Shown one piece after another: positions 1 to 5,783 of a stretch of DNA of 14,471 nucleotides. The stretch is taken from assembly GCA_035291025.1 (NCBI GenBank), contig DATDTB010000067.1, positions 1 to 14,471 of the forward strand, in the 5' to 3' direction. Made by a program: the position numbers and the translations under genes. This DNA is from DATDTB01 sp035291025 (GTDB lineage Archaea > Iainarchaeota > Iainarchaeia > JAFGOX01 > DATDTB01). The stretch's first letter is position 1; the number at the start of each line of letters is the position of its first letter. The notes under the pieces are model-generated. The model saw only the letters and a program-made list of their open reading frames with translations. It ran no database searches and was not told the DNA's origin.

Positions 1-649
1 CGGCCAGAAAGAAGTTGGGGTGGCCCTTGCGCTCGCTCGGGACCGCCTCCCTTATTACTACGTAGAAAAACATTCCGCCAACGAACGAGAACAAGGCGTA
101 AAACAGGACGTCGGGAACCTTGTACACTGCAGCAGCAAACACTCCGAACAAGGACGAAGAGGAAAGCAGGAGGCGGGCTGCCGCGTGGCCCCTGACTCTT
201 TCGTGGACTTCGCTCAAAGACACCCCGCTCGCCAAGGTGTAAAGGAAGACGGGGACGAAAAACAGCGCGCCTGTAACAGCGTTGAGTTCGACCAAGCGCA
301 GCAACACAACGCCTACCAAGAAGTGGTAAAAGAAAAAGTACGCCGAGTGAAGCTCTTTCAGTTCCTCGCGGCGCTTTTCCAGCCTGTGCGTGTGGCTCTG
401 GATTTGCTTTTCTATCAAGTGCATCAAAGTAAAACCCACGAGCACGAAGACGAACAAGTAACTGCTCACAACAGTGTAGCCGGCGTAAAGCTCGGGCATT
501 ATTTGCAGGAACAAGTACGCGATGGAAATGCCTCCGGCGAACGACGCCGCGTCACTTTCATAGCGCTTGAAGCGCTGCCTTAAGGCGGCATTGAAGTAGT
601 GCGTCACGGACAACGCTATAGCTAGAACCAACGCTAGAGAACCTGGCAT
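1..649 (-). CDS. Divergent ZIP-like polytopic membrane protein (C-terminus cut off)
   Basis: Reading the minus strand from the ATG at 649 gives an open frame of 216 residues that runs off the window edge. It is strongly hydrophobic, with about six likely membrane segments (near residues 4-18, 36-55, 60-79, 104-121, 125-145, 162-178 and 182-200). A charged loop at about 80-101 contains His86 and His88. Features that recall ZIP metal transporters are GG followed by a helix ending in PEL (residues 39-54), a helix with His109 and Gly113, the SEVHE segment at 146-150, and REAVP at 200-204. In ZIP proteins, His/Glu pairs in the central helices bind the metal. The canonical HNxxDG and HExPH motifs are not intact, so this is a distant relative at best. 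It diverges from the proline dehydrogenase gene across 46 bases. A G-run lies only 2 bases before the ATG, too close for a good SD site, so a leaderless transcript is plausible. Substrate unknown. Confidence 0.5.
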   Translation of the reverse strand, partial: MPGSLALVLAIALSVTHYFNAALRQRFKRYESDAASFAGGISIAYLFLQIMPELYAGYTVVSSYLFVFVLVGFTLMHLIEKQIQSHTHRLEKRREELKELHSAYFFFYHFLVGVVLLRLVELNAVTGALFFVPVFLYTLASGVSLSEVHERVRGHAAARLLLSSSSLFGVFAAAVYKVPDVLFYALFSFVGGMFFYVVIREAVPSERKGHPNFFLA

Positions 650-671
650 TTCCCCCAACTACTTGCTTTGT

Positions 672-682
672 CTTTAAAAAAA
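672..682. promoter_or_regulatory. Candidate bidirectional TATA element between divergent genes
   Basis: The sequence CTTTAAAAAAA contains the self-complementary core TTTAAA (673-678). Its centre lies about 27 bases from the minus-strand ATG at 649 and about 29 bases from the plus-strand ATG at 705. Archaeal TATA boxes sit about 26-27 bases before the transcription start, so the spacing fits leaderless transcripts in both directions. Neither gene has a well-placed SD site. The element is inferred from spacing and composition only. Confidence 0.4.
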
Positions 683-695
683 CTGCTGTCCTTCC

Positions 696-1550
696 ATGCA
701 TTCAATGAACAAGGCCCTGCTTCCAATCGTGAAGCGCTTCATTGCCGGCGAAACCATAGAGGGCGCCGTGGCTCGCGTGAGGCACTTGAACTCGCAGGGC
801 GTTCGCGGCCTGGTCGACTACTTGGGGGAGCATTCAAAGGCCAAGGACGAGGCTGAAAAGGCGGTGCGTGTTTACTTGGAAGTCCTCGCGCTAGTCAAGC
901 GGGAAGGGCTTGAAAGCGACGTCTCGCTCAAGCTGACGCACTTCGGCCTGGACTTGGGCAAGAGGGACTGTATTAGGCGCGTGAAAAAAGTCTGCGCCGC
1001 CGCCAAGGCGCAAAAGGCGTTCGTGTGGGTGGACATGGAGGACTCTGCGTACACGCAGGACACGATTGACGCGTATGACTTCATTTTCCATGAATACAAG
1101 AACGCGGGGCTGTGCCTCCAGGCTTGCTTGAAGAGGACGGAAAAGGACCTGGAACTGGAACTAAGGAGGAAGGGAAAAATAAGGCTCGTGAAGGGGGCTT
1201 ACAGGGAACAGCCCAGCGTGGCGTTCCAGCGCAAGAGCGGCGTGGACGAGAGCTTTTCAAGGCTCCAGCAAAGGCTATTCGAGAAAGGCGACAACTTCGC
1301 GATCGCGACCCACGACTTGAAGCTGTTGCACGAGGCAAAGCACTTGAAAGTGCTCCACTCAGGGAAGAACTTCGAGGTGCAAATGCTCATGGGCGTGCGG
1401 GACTCGCTCAAGCCCCAACTGGTGCGCGAGGGCTTCAACGTCTCGGAATACGTTCCATTCGGGGAAAACTGGCTGCCTTACTATTCGCGCAGGCTAAGAG
1501 AAGTAAGAAACTTGGGTTTTGCGCTAAAAGCCGCGCTCTTAATGCGCTAA
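696..1550 (+). CDS. Proline dehydrogenase, monofunctional, FAD-dependent
   Basis: This 284-residue protein matches the PRODH (beta/alpha)8-barrel domain, which oxidises L-proline to pyrroline-5-carboxylate and passes electrons via FAD to the respiratory chain. Visible signatures are VSLKLTHFGLDL (76-87), WVDMED (111-116), LCLQACLKRT (139-148), RLVKGAYRE (163-171), ATHD (204-207), FEVQMLMGVRD (226-236) and the C-terminal WLPYYSRRLRE (259-269). In the family, the Tyr and paired Arg of that last motif hold the proline carboxylate. The length is that of the single-domain enzyme; no P5C dehydrogenase domain is fused and no such gene lies nearby in the window. There is no SD before 696. The in-frame ATG at 705 lies about 29 bases after the TTTAAA element and may be the true leaderless start. 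Confidence 0.93.
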   Translation: MHSMNKALLPIVKRFIAGETIEGAVARVRHLNSQGVRGLVDYLGEHSKAKDEAEKAVRVYLEVLALVKREGLESDVSLKLTHFGLDLGKRDCIRRVKKVCAAAKAQKAFVWVDMEDSAYTQDTIDAYDFIFHEYKNAGLCLQACLKRTEKDLELELRRKGKIRLVKGAYREQPSVAFQRKSGVDESFSRLQQRLFEKGDNFAIATHDLKLLHEAKHLKVLHSGKNFEVQMLMGVRDSLKPQLVREGFNVSEYVPFGENWLPYYSRRLREVRNLGFALKAALLMR

Positions 1551-1571
1551 AAAAAAAACGGAGGTTACCGA

Positions 1572-1883
1572 ATGAGGAAAGTGGTGAAAAGCATTGGAGT
1601 TATTTCGACCGCGAAAATGCTTGCAGTGATTTACGCCTTCACTTCCCTGGCCTTGTCGGCCGCAACTCTTTTGGCCAACGCTGCCTACGAAACAGCAGTT
1701 GGAACCCAGGCGGACTTCACGGGCGCCGAGTTGATTCCATTGTATTCCGCGCTGCTTGCGGTCGTTGGGTTCGTCGCCGGCGCGGTGATCGCCTTTACCT
1801 ACAACGAGTTCGCGAAAAGAATTGGGGGCGTTTCGCTGGAACTAGAAGACGAGAAAGCCAGGCAAGCGGCAAAGCTCACTTAG
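1572..1883 (+). CDS. Small two-helix membrane protein, DUF3566-like
   Basis: The 103-residue protein has two hydrophobic segments (about residues 14-38 and 56-80) separated by an extracytoplasmic-type loop. A cytoplasmic tail begins YNEFAKRIGGVSLELED (77-93). The pattern of KxxxVISxAKMxAVIYAF at the N-terminus and AKRIGGxxLELE at the end resembles small archaeal membrane proteins of the DUF3566-like type, whose function is not known. The start is well supported: GGAGGT at 1560-1565 sits six bases before the ATG. The gene follows proline dehydrogenase by 21 bases and is probably co-transcribed with it. Its 3' end overlaps the convergent MazG-like gene by 8 bases. Confidence 0.75.
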   Translation: MRKVVKSIGVISTAKMLAVIYAFTSLALSAATLLANAAYETAVGTQADFTGAELIPLYSALLAVVGFVAGAVIAFTYNEFAKRIGGVSLELEDEKARQAAKLT

Positions 1884-2250
1884 TCGAGTAAGCGGTGTAC
1901 TTCTGGTTTTTTCCCCTGGCTTTTTCGACTGGGTAACGCTTTCCAGTCAATTCAAGTTTTTCCCCCAAGGCGCTGGACAAGTCAATGCCCTCGTCTTCCG
2001 CGATCAGGAAAACGTGGTAAAGGATGTCGGCGAGCTCGTGCGACACTTCCCTCTTTTTTGAGGCGTCATTCATCACGGCTTGAATTTGGGCCTTGTCCAG
2101 GTAACGGAAGTGCTCCAATAACTCAGCAACCTCAATGATGAGCGCGGTGCTGAGTTCCTTGGGGTCGTGGAACTGCTTCCAGTCCCTTTCGTCGCGGAAC
2201 GCCTTGACCTTTTCCTTTAACTCGGAAATTGTTGCAGTGGAATCAGTCAT
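1876..2250 (-). CDS. MazG-like nucleotide pyrophosphohydrolase (DCTPP1/RS21-C6 type)
   Basis: This 124-residue all-alpha protein carries the MazG-family metal-binding pattern: E40 and E43 in EVAELLEHF (40-48), and E72 and D75 in ELADILYH (72-79). The leader RDWKQFHDPKEL (20-33 region) and the KRYP segment (104-107) are typical of single-domain dCTP/modified-nucleotide pyrophosphatases such as DCTPP1 (RS21-C6). These enzymes hydrolyse dNTPs, often dCTP and its modified forms, to dNMP and pyrophosphate. The exact substrate cannot be read from the sequence. It lies 11 bases after the flavin reductase gene on the same strand and is probably in its operon. Several other genes in the window also act on dNTPs. 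Confidence 0.87.
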   Translation of the reverse strand: MTDSTATISELKEKVKAFRDERDWKQFHDPKELSTALIIEVAELLEHFRYLDKAQIQAVMNDASKKREVSHELADILYHVFLIAEDEGIDLSSALGEKLELTGKRYPVEKARGKNQKYTAYSTK

Positions 2251-2261
2251 TGGCGCGCCCT

Positions 2262-2981
2262 TCAGTCGTAAATCTCTACCTTGATGCGCTGCGCTGGAAC
2301 CTTTAACTCGTTCAACAGAATCTCGCGCGTGCCCTTAACCATTTCCGGCGGTCCGCACAAGTAGTAAAGAGTCCTGTCGTTCACGGCAGCGCTTTCTGTC
2401 ACGAGCTTTGAGTCAATCCTCCCCACTCGCCCCTTCCATTCCAGCTTGCTTTCCTGCGGGCGCGTGATGGTGTGCACGCACTTAAAGTTATGGTTCTTTT
2501 TTTCCAGTTCCACCAAGTCCTTCAAGCACATGATGTCCTCGGGCGTCTTGTTGCTGTAAATGAAAGTGGCCTTGACTGTGCTTTTCCTGTCAGCAAGGTA
2601 GCGCGCCATTCCAAGCAAAGGCGACACGCCGGAGCCCGCGCCAATCAACACGATGTTGTCGCTCATGTGCTCCTCGAAGACAAACAAGCCGTAAGGGCCG
2701 GTCAACTCAACCGAGTCGCCTTCCTTGAGCTTGAATAGCCACGGGGAAAAAGCGCCTTTTTCGTAGACCTTGACCGTTGTCTCGACTTCCCCCGAGTTGG
2801 CAGCAGAGGAAGAGAGGGAGTAAGCGCGCTTGACTTTTTTCACCGCCCCGTCAGGCTGCGGGACTTGGAGTTCAATCATCACGAACTGGCCGGGCTTGAA
2901 CTTCATGGGGGTGTCAGGCTTGAACCTGAAGGTCTTGGCGTCATGCGTTTCATCCCTGACCTGTGTGACAACTGCGTGCAT
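2262..2981 (-). CDS. FAD/NAD(P)-binding oxidoreductase, ferredoxin-NADP reductase family
   Basis: The protein has an N-terminal FAD-binding beta barrel and a C-terminal NAD(P)-binding domain. Counting from a possible upstream TTG at 2993, key motifs are RAYSLSS (56-62, FAD phosphate/flavin contact), GPYGLF (99-104), the pyridine-nucleotide site GAGSGVSPLLGMAR (118-131), CGPPEMV (213-219) and the terminal EIYD. No 2Fe-2S domain is fused, so it needs a separate electron partner. It could serve ferredoxin, flavodoxin or a small reductase system. I chose the ATG at 2981 because the SD-like GGTGG falls just upstream of it and inside the longer reading. The frame can be extended to GTG 2990 or TTG 2993. 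It heads a likely two-gene unit with the MazG-like gene. Confidence 0.87.
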   Translation of the reverse strand: MHAVVTQVRDETHDAKTFRFKPDTPMKFKPGQFVMIELQVPQPDGAVKKVKRAYSLSSSAANSGEVETTVKVYEKGAFSPWLFKLKEGDSVELTGPYGLFVFEEHMSDNIVLIGAGSGVSPLLGMARYLADRKSTVKATFIYSNKTPEDIMCLKDLVELEKKNHNFKCVHTITRPQESKLEWKGRVGRIDSKLVTESAAVNDRTLYYLCGPPEMVKGTREILLNELKVPAQRIKVEIYD

Positions 2982-3060
2982 TCCAACCACCAATCAAAAA
3001 GGAAAACATTGCGCGTTTTGGCGCCTAGAAATCCGTTGTAGTAACGGCCGCCGATTTGGC

Positions 3061-3070
3061 TTTTAATACT
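3061..3070 (-). promoter_or_regulatory. Candidate TATA box for the flavin reductase/MazG unit
   Basis: On the minus strand this reads GTATTAAAAG, an A/T-rich box in otherwise mixed sequence. It lies about 80 bases before the ATG at 2981, which would give a leader of roughly 55-60 bases. Support is composition and position only. Confidence 0.3.
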
Positions 3071-3099
3071 TGCCCAAAAGTTACGCTACGCTATTTTCC

Positions 3100-3116
3100 T
3101 TTCCCGGGGGGAAAAA
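3100..3116 (-). terminator. Candidate terminator region for sod
   Basis: Just downstream of the sod stop, the minus strand reads a T-tract (TTTTT, 3116-3112) within an inverted repeat TTTCCC-GGG-GGGAAA (3100-3114). Archaeal termination mostly relies on T-tracts, so this is a plausible stop between sod and the next transcription unit. It was not tested by any folding calculation. Confidence 0.3.
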
Positions 3117-3129
3117 TTTGCAGGCGCAT

Positions 3130-3735
3130 TCATTTCTTGACACTGGAGTAACGACCGTTGACTGAGTCCCAGTTAACGCTTGCCATGAACGCTTCAATGT
3201 ACTTAGCGCGGTCCGGGCCGTAGTCCCTGTAATAAGCGTGCTCGAAGACGTCCAATGCGAGGAGTGGAATGCACCCGAACACGGCGCCGTAGTGATGGAA
3301 GTCGACGGCGTAATTGTAAAGCCTTCCAATCGTGTAGTCCCAGCACAAGACCGCCCACCCAAGAGAGATCTTGCCGGTTGCCACGAAGTCTTCCTTCCAC
3401 GCGTCAATCGAGCCGAAGTCCTTCGCTATCTGCTGGCCAATGGCCGAGCTGGCGTCAATGGCTCCGTTGCCGCCAAGGTTCGCGAAATACAACTCGTGGA
3501 GTATTGCGCCGTTGGCATTGAATGTTTCCCTCCGCTTCAATTCGCCGAAGTCGGACCAGTTGGCGTTGACGTTCTTCCTGTCCGCAGTCTCTAGTTTTGC
3601 CTGGATGGTGTTCCACGAGTTCACGTACCCGGCGTAGTGCTTGTCGTGGTGCCACTCCATTACCTGCTTTGACAATCCGCTAATGGAATCGTACGCGTAA
3701 GGCAGCGCCGCCAGCTTTCGCTCAGTCTTGGCCAT
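3130..3735 (-). CDS. sod: Iron/manganese superoxide dismutase
   Basis: This 201-residue protein aligns over the full Fe/Mn SOD fold and converts superoxide to oxygen and hydrogen peroxide in the cytoplasm. The four metal ligands are visible: His29 in WHHDKHY, His80 in ILHELYF, Asp162 and His166 in LDVFEHAYY. There is no signal peptide. Metal choice is not clear: Gly76 occupies the place where FeSODs carry Gln69, and by alignment His147 falls where MnSODs carry Gln and some cambialistic enzymes carry His. A G-run (six G on the coding strand) precedes the ATG. A BRE/TATA-like element lies at 3819-3834. Its neighbours include an iron permease and oxygen-dependent RNR, consistent with an oxygen-exposed lifestyle. 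Confidence 0.95.
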   Translation of the reverse strand: MAKTERKLAALPYAYDSISGLSKQVMEWHHDKHYAGYVNSWNTIQAKLETADRKNVNANWSDFGELKRRETFNANGAILHELYFANLGGNGAIDASSAIGQQIAKDFGSIDAWKEDFVATGKISLGWAVLCWDYTIGRLYNYAVDFHHYGAVFGCIPLLALDVFEHAYYRDYGPDRAKYIEAFMASVNWDSVNGRYSSVKK

Positions 3736-3958
3736 TTGGAAAAAACCCCCCTGTTTTTGAAGATGCGCTAAAAAAGTGCTTCCTTTTAACTGCGTGCAAA
3801 ACCAGTAAGCGGAAGCGCATAAAAACCTTTTTCGCCTTTCAAGGCATTGAACGAATAAAGCGGTGGAAGTGGGTTTTTTTGCTTATGACAAAAAAGACAT
3901 TTCAAAGCCATTGAGGAAAATGAAGGGGTTCAGCAAGTAACAAGGGGGTTTTACTGGG
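3736..3958. other. Divergent intergenic region between sod and dut
   Basis: This 223-base gap carries the sod promoter candidate and the leader of the dUTPase gene. On the plus strand it holds two very short reading frames, ATG 3885 to TGA 3914 (9 residues) and ATG 3920 to TAA 3940 (6 residues). The second has GAGG three bases upstream. No RNA gene or repeat was recognised. Confidence 0.5.
3819..3834 (-). promoter_or_regulatory. BRE/TATA-like promoter of sod
   Basis: The minus strand reads CGAAAAAGGTTTTTAT, an A-rich BRE followed by a T/A box. It closely matches the element found before csl4 (10521-10536), sharing AAAAAGGTTT. A start about 26 bases downstream of the box, near 3796, would give a leader of about 60 bases. 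Confidence 0.5.
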
Positions 3959-4447
3959 ATGCAGTGGACTGGCAGGATGATTGTCGAGAAAGTAATAACT
4001 GAAGGGGCCCCAGTCAAAGTCAACCCGAATGGTGTGGACGTTGCCCCGTCGGAAGTGTGGCGGATTCCCGACGACGGGGTAGTGGTAATTCACGGGAAGA
4101 CGCGCACGATTAATCCGGAAAAAAAGCAAGTAATGCCCGAAAACGGGTTTTACGTCCTGGGGAAAGGGGCTTACGAGGTGAGGCTGAACTGCAAGGTCAG
4201 CATTCCAAGAAACGCTGTCGGTTATTGCTACCCGCGCTCCACTTTCAGCAGGCTTGGAATACTCAAGTCAGAGACGGCGGTTTGGGACTCCGGGTATGAA
4301 GGCTTTGGGACTGTTTGCTTTTACGTGCCAGTCAAGGAAGCCAGGGTTCACGAAAAAGAGGCGTGGGTACAGTTCACCGTGAAGGACTCGCATGAAACAA
4401 GCAACTCGTATGAGGGCCACTGGCAGGGAGAGGGCAAGAAGAAGTAG
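3959..4447 (+). CDS. dut: Archaeal-type dUTPase (dUTPase/dCTP deaminase superfamily)
   Basis: The 162-residue protein belongs to the dUTPase/Dcd fold and most resembles the archaeal dUTPases of the MJ1102 kind, which hydrolyse dUTP to dUMP and pyrophosphate. Visible features are NGVDVAPSEVWRI (24-36), the phosphate-binding YPRSTFSRLG (91-100), WDSGYEG (109-115) with Asp110 at the place of the dUTPase catalytic Asp, and the tail SYEGHWQGE (150-158). The Glu that dCTP deaminases use in their ITLE-type motif aligns with Cys120, so deamination is unlikely. A G-run at 3944-3948 lies 10 bases before the ATG; ATG 3977 is a less likely start. The NUDIX gene follows by 27 bases, and both probably share a transcript. 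Confidence 0.8.
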   Translation: MQWTGRMIVEKVITEGAPVKVNPNGVDVAPSEVWRIPDDGVVVIHGKTRTINPEKKQVMPENGFYVLGKGAYEVRLNCKVSIPRNAVGYCYPRSTFSRLGILKSETAVWDSGYEGFGTVCFYVPVKEARVHEKEAWVQFTVKDSHETSNSYEGHWQGEGKKK

Positions 4448-4474
4448 CCAAGGCAAAAATGGGGGGTGCGGGCT

Positions 4475-4891
4475 TTGAGCGAGGCAAAGGCGCCCAAGGT
4501 TGGCGTGGGGGTGATTGTGGTCAGGGACGGCAAGGTCTTGGCCGGGAAGAGGAAGAACGCGCACGGCGATGGAGCCTGGTCTTTCCCAGGGGGCCACTTG
4601 GAGTTAAATGAAGGCGTCGAAGAGTGCGCGAAGCGCGAAGTCTTCGAGGAAACAGGCGCAAGAGTCAAGAACTTGCGGCAAGGGCCTTACACCAACGATG
4701 TATTCGAAAAAGAAGGAAAGCACTACGTTACCTTGTTCGTTGTTGCCGACTACGACTCCGGCGGAGTCACGGCGCGCGAGCCCGGGAAATGCGGCGAGTG
4801 GAAGTGGTTCAAGTGGGACGAGCTACCCGAGCCCGTGTTTTTGCCCATAAAAAACTTGAAGAGGAAAGGCTTCAACCCCTTCAAGGCTTGA
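4475..4891 (+). CDS. NUDIX hydrolase, NUDT15/MTH2-like
   Basis: A full NUDIX box (GX5EX7REUXEEXGU) is present, running from Gly40 of GGHLELNEG through RE and EETG at about residue 61. It binds Mg and cleaves nucleoside diphosphate-linked substrates. Outside the box, VGVGVIVV at the N-terminus, GKRK, EKEGKHYVTLFV, GKCGEWKWFKWDELP and the ending GFNPFKA closely follow NUDT15 (MTH2). NUDT15 acts on dNTPs and oxidised or modified guanine nucleotides, so a nucleotide-cleaning role is likely but the substrate is not proven. The TTG at 4475 was chosen because a G-rich SD (4461-4468) sits six bases ahead. A GTG at 4466 would add three residues but lies inside that SD. The gene follows dut and overlaps convergent FTR1 by 11 bases. 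Confidence 0.88.
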   Translation: MSEAKAPKVGVGVIVVRDGKVLAGKRKNAHGDGAWSFPGGHLELNEGVEECAKREVFEETGARVKNLRQGPYTNDVFEKEGKHYVTLFVVADYDSGGVTAREPGKCGEWKWFKWDELPEPVFLPIKNLKRKGFNPFKA

Positions 4892-5708
4892 CTCTTTTTT
4901 TCGCAGCCAGGGCGCCGCGGGAGTACACTCCAAGGAAAGTCAAGTACGAAGCGTACGCAGCTACTTCCAAGTAGTCAGGGGACTCGCGGTAGCCAAGCAC
5001 TGCCTCCGCAATCCCTCCAAGGGCGGACTGCTGGTCCAGCAGCCATTCAGTGTCCCATGCCTTGCCCGTTTCAGGCAGCACCCCGATTTCCGCGAACTCG
5101 TGAACGCTTGTCGCAAGCAGTCCTGCGGCAAACAACGCCAGCAGCGCCCCGCTTACGGCAAAGAATTTGCTAATGCTTAGCCTTATTACCCCGGAAAACA
5201 GCAAAAACGAGGCAACGGCGCTTGCAGCCAAGCCAAGGGCGGCTGAAAGAGTCAATTCATAAAAAGTGGTTGTGGGCGCGAGGGCGGCAAAGAACAAAAC
5301 CGTTTCAAGCCCCTCGCGTGCCACGGCAAGGAACGCCAAGGCAAACAATGCGCCGTGGTTGCCTGAACTGAGAGCATTCACTGCCTTCCCGTGGAAAGCC
5401 GAGGCAAGCCCCAAGGTGTGCTGGTACATCCATACAACCATGTAAGTCAACACGATTACTGCTGCAAGAGATGCAACCCCTTCAAAGGCTTCCGCTGAGC
5501 CGCTTGACTCGAAAAAGTCCCTGGCGACGGCGTCAACCGCTATTCCAGTAGCGATTGACAAGGCGAGGGCGAGCAAGGCGCCGGCCAGCAGGTATTTTTC
5601 CCCCTCCCGCCTCCCGGTTTTCACCAGCACCCCGAATAAAATGCTTAAAATCAGGAACGCTTCAAGGCTTTCCCTCAACACGACCAAAAAAGCGTCAATT
5701 GAAACCAT
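4881..5708 (-). CDS. FTR1-family high-affinity iron permease
   Basis: The 275-residue integral membrane protein has about seven hydrophobic segments and the two REXXE iron-binding motifs that define the FTR1/EfeU family: R12-E16 in LRESLEAFL and R131-E135 in AREGLETVLF. Further family marks are HEFAEIGVLP (203-211) and GYRESPDYLEVAAY (239-252). Yeast FTR1 takes up iron oxidised by a ferroxidase; in prokaryotes the family imports ferrous or ferric iron with partners such as EfeO/EfeB, none of which lie nearby. The start is an ATG with GGAG seven bases upstream. It lies 75 bases downstream of nrdA on the same strand, with T-tracts between, so co-transcription with RNR is uncertain. Supplying iron to the diiron RNR and SOD is a reasonable inference. 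Confidence 0.9.
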   Translation of the reverse strand: MVSIDAFLVVLRESLEAFLILSILFGVLVKTGRREGEKYLLAGALLALALSIATGIAVDAVARDFFESSGSAEAFEGVASLAAVIVLTYMVVWMYQHTLGLASAFHGKAVNALSSGNHGALFALAFLAVAREGLETVLFFAALAPTTTFYELTLSAALGLAASAVASFLLFSGVIRLSISKFFAVSGALLALFAAGLLATSVHEFAEIGVLPETGKAWDTEWLLDQQSALGGIAEAVLGYRESPDYLEVAAYASYLTFLGVYSRGALAAKKRVKP

Positions 5709-5725
5709 TTACTCACTCCGGCAAG

Positions 5726-5748
5726 AGAAAAACCGAAAAAAAGGAAAG
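5726..5748 (-). terminator. T-rich candidate terminator after nrdA
   Basis: On the minus strand, between the nrdA stop and the FTR1 start, there are two T-tracts (seven and five T) separated by CGG. Archaeal transcription often ends at such tracts, so this may separate the RNR operon from the FTR1 gene. No hairpin is obvious. Confidence 0.3.
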
Positions 5749-5783
5749 AACACAAGCCATTTGAGTTAATCGCGTCCAGGGAG

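Noticed and set aside
20..583. Plus-strand open frame of 187 residues
   Set aside because: It is the antisense of the ZIP-like membrane gene, which has membrane-protein composition. The plus product is Gln/Glu/His-rich with no family resemblance.
1112..1891. Plus-strand open frame of 259 residues
   Set aside because: It overlaps proline dehydrogenase and the small membrane gene out of frame. Its Arg/Gly-rich composition is typical of an off-frame reading.
3959..4447. dCTP deaminase activity
   Set aside because: The catalytic Glu of dCTP deaminases aligns with Cys120, and the overall pattern fits archaeal dUTPase better.
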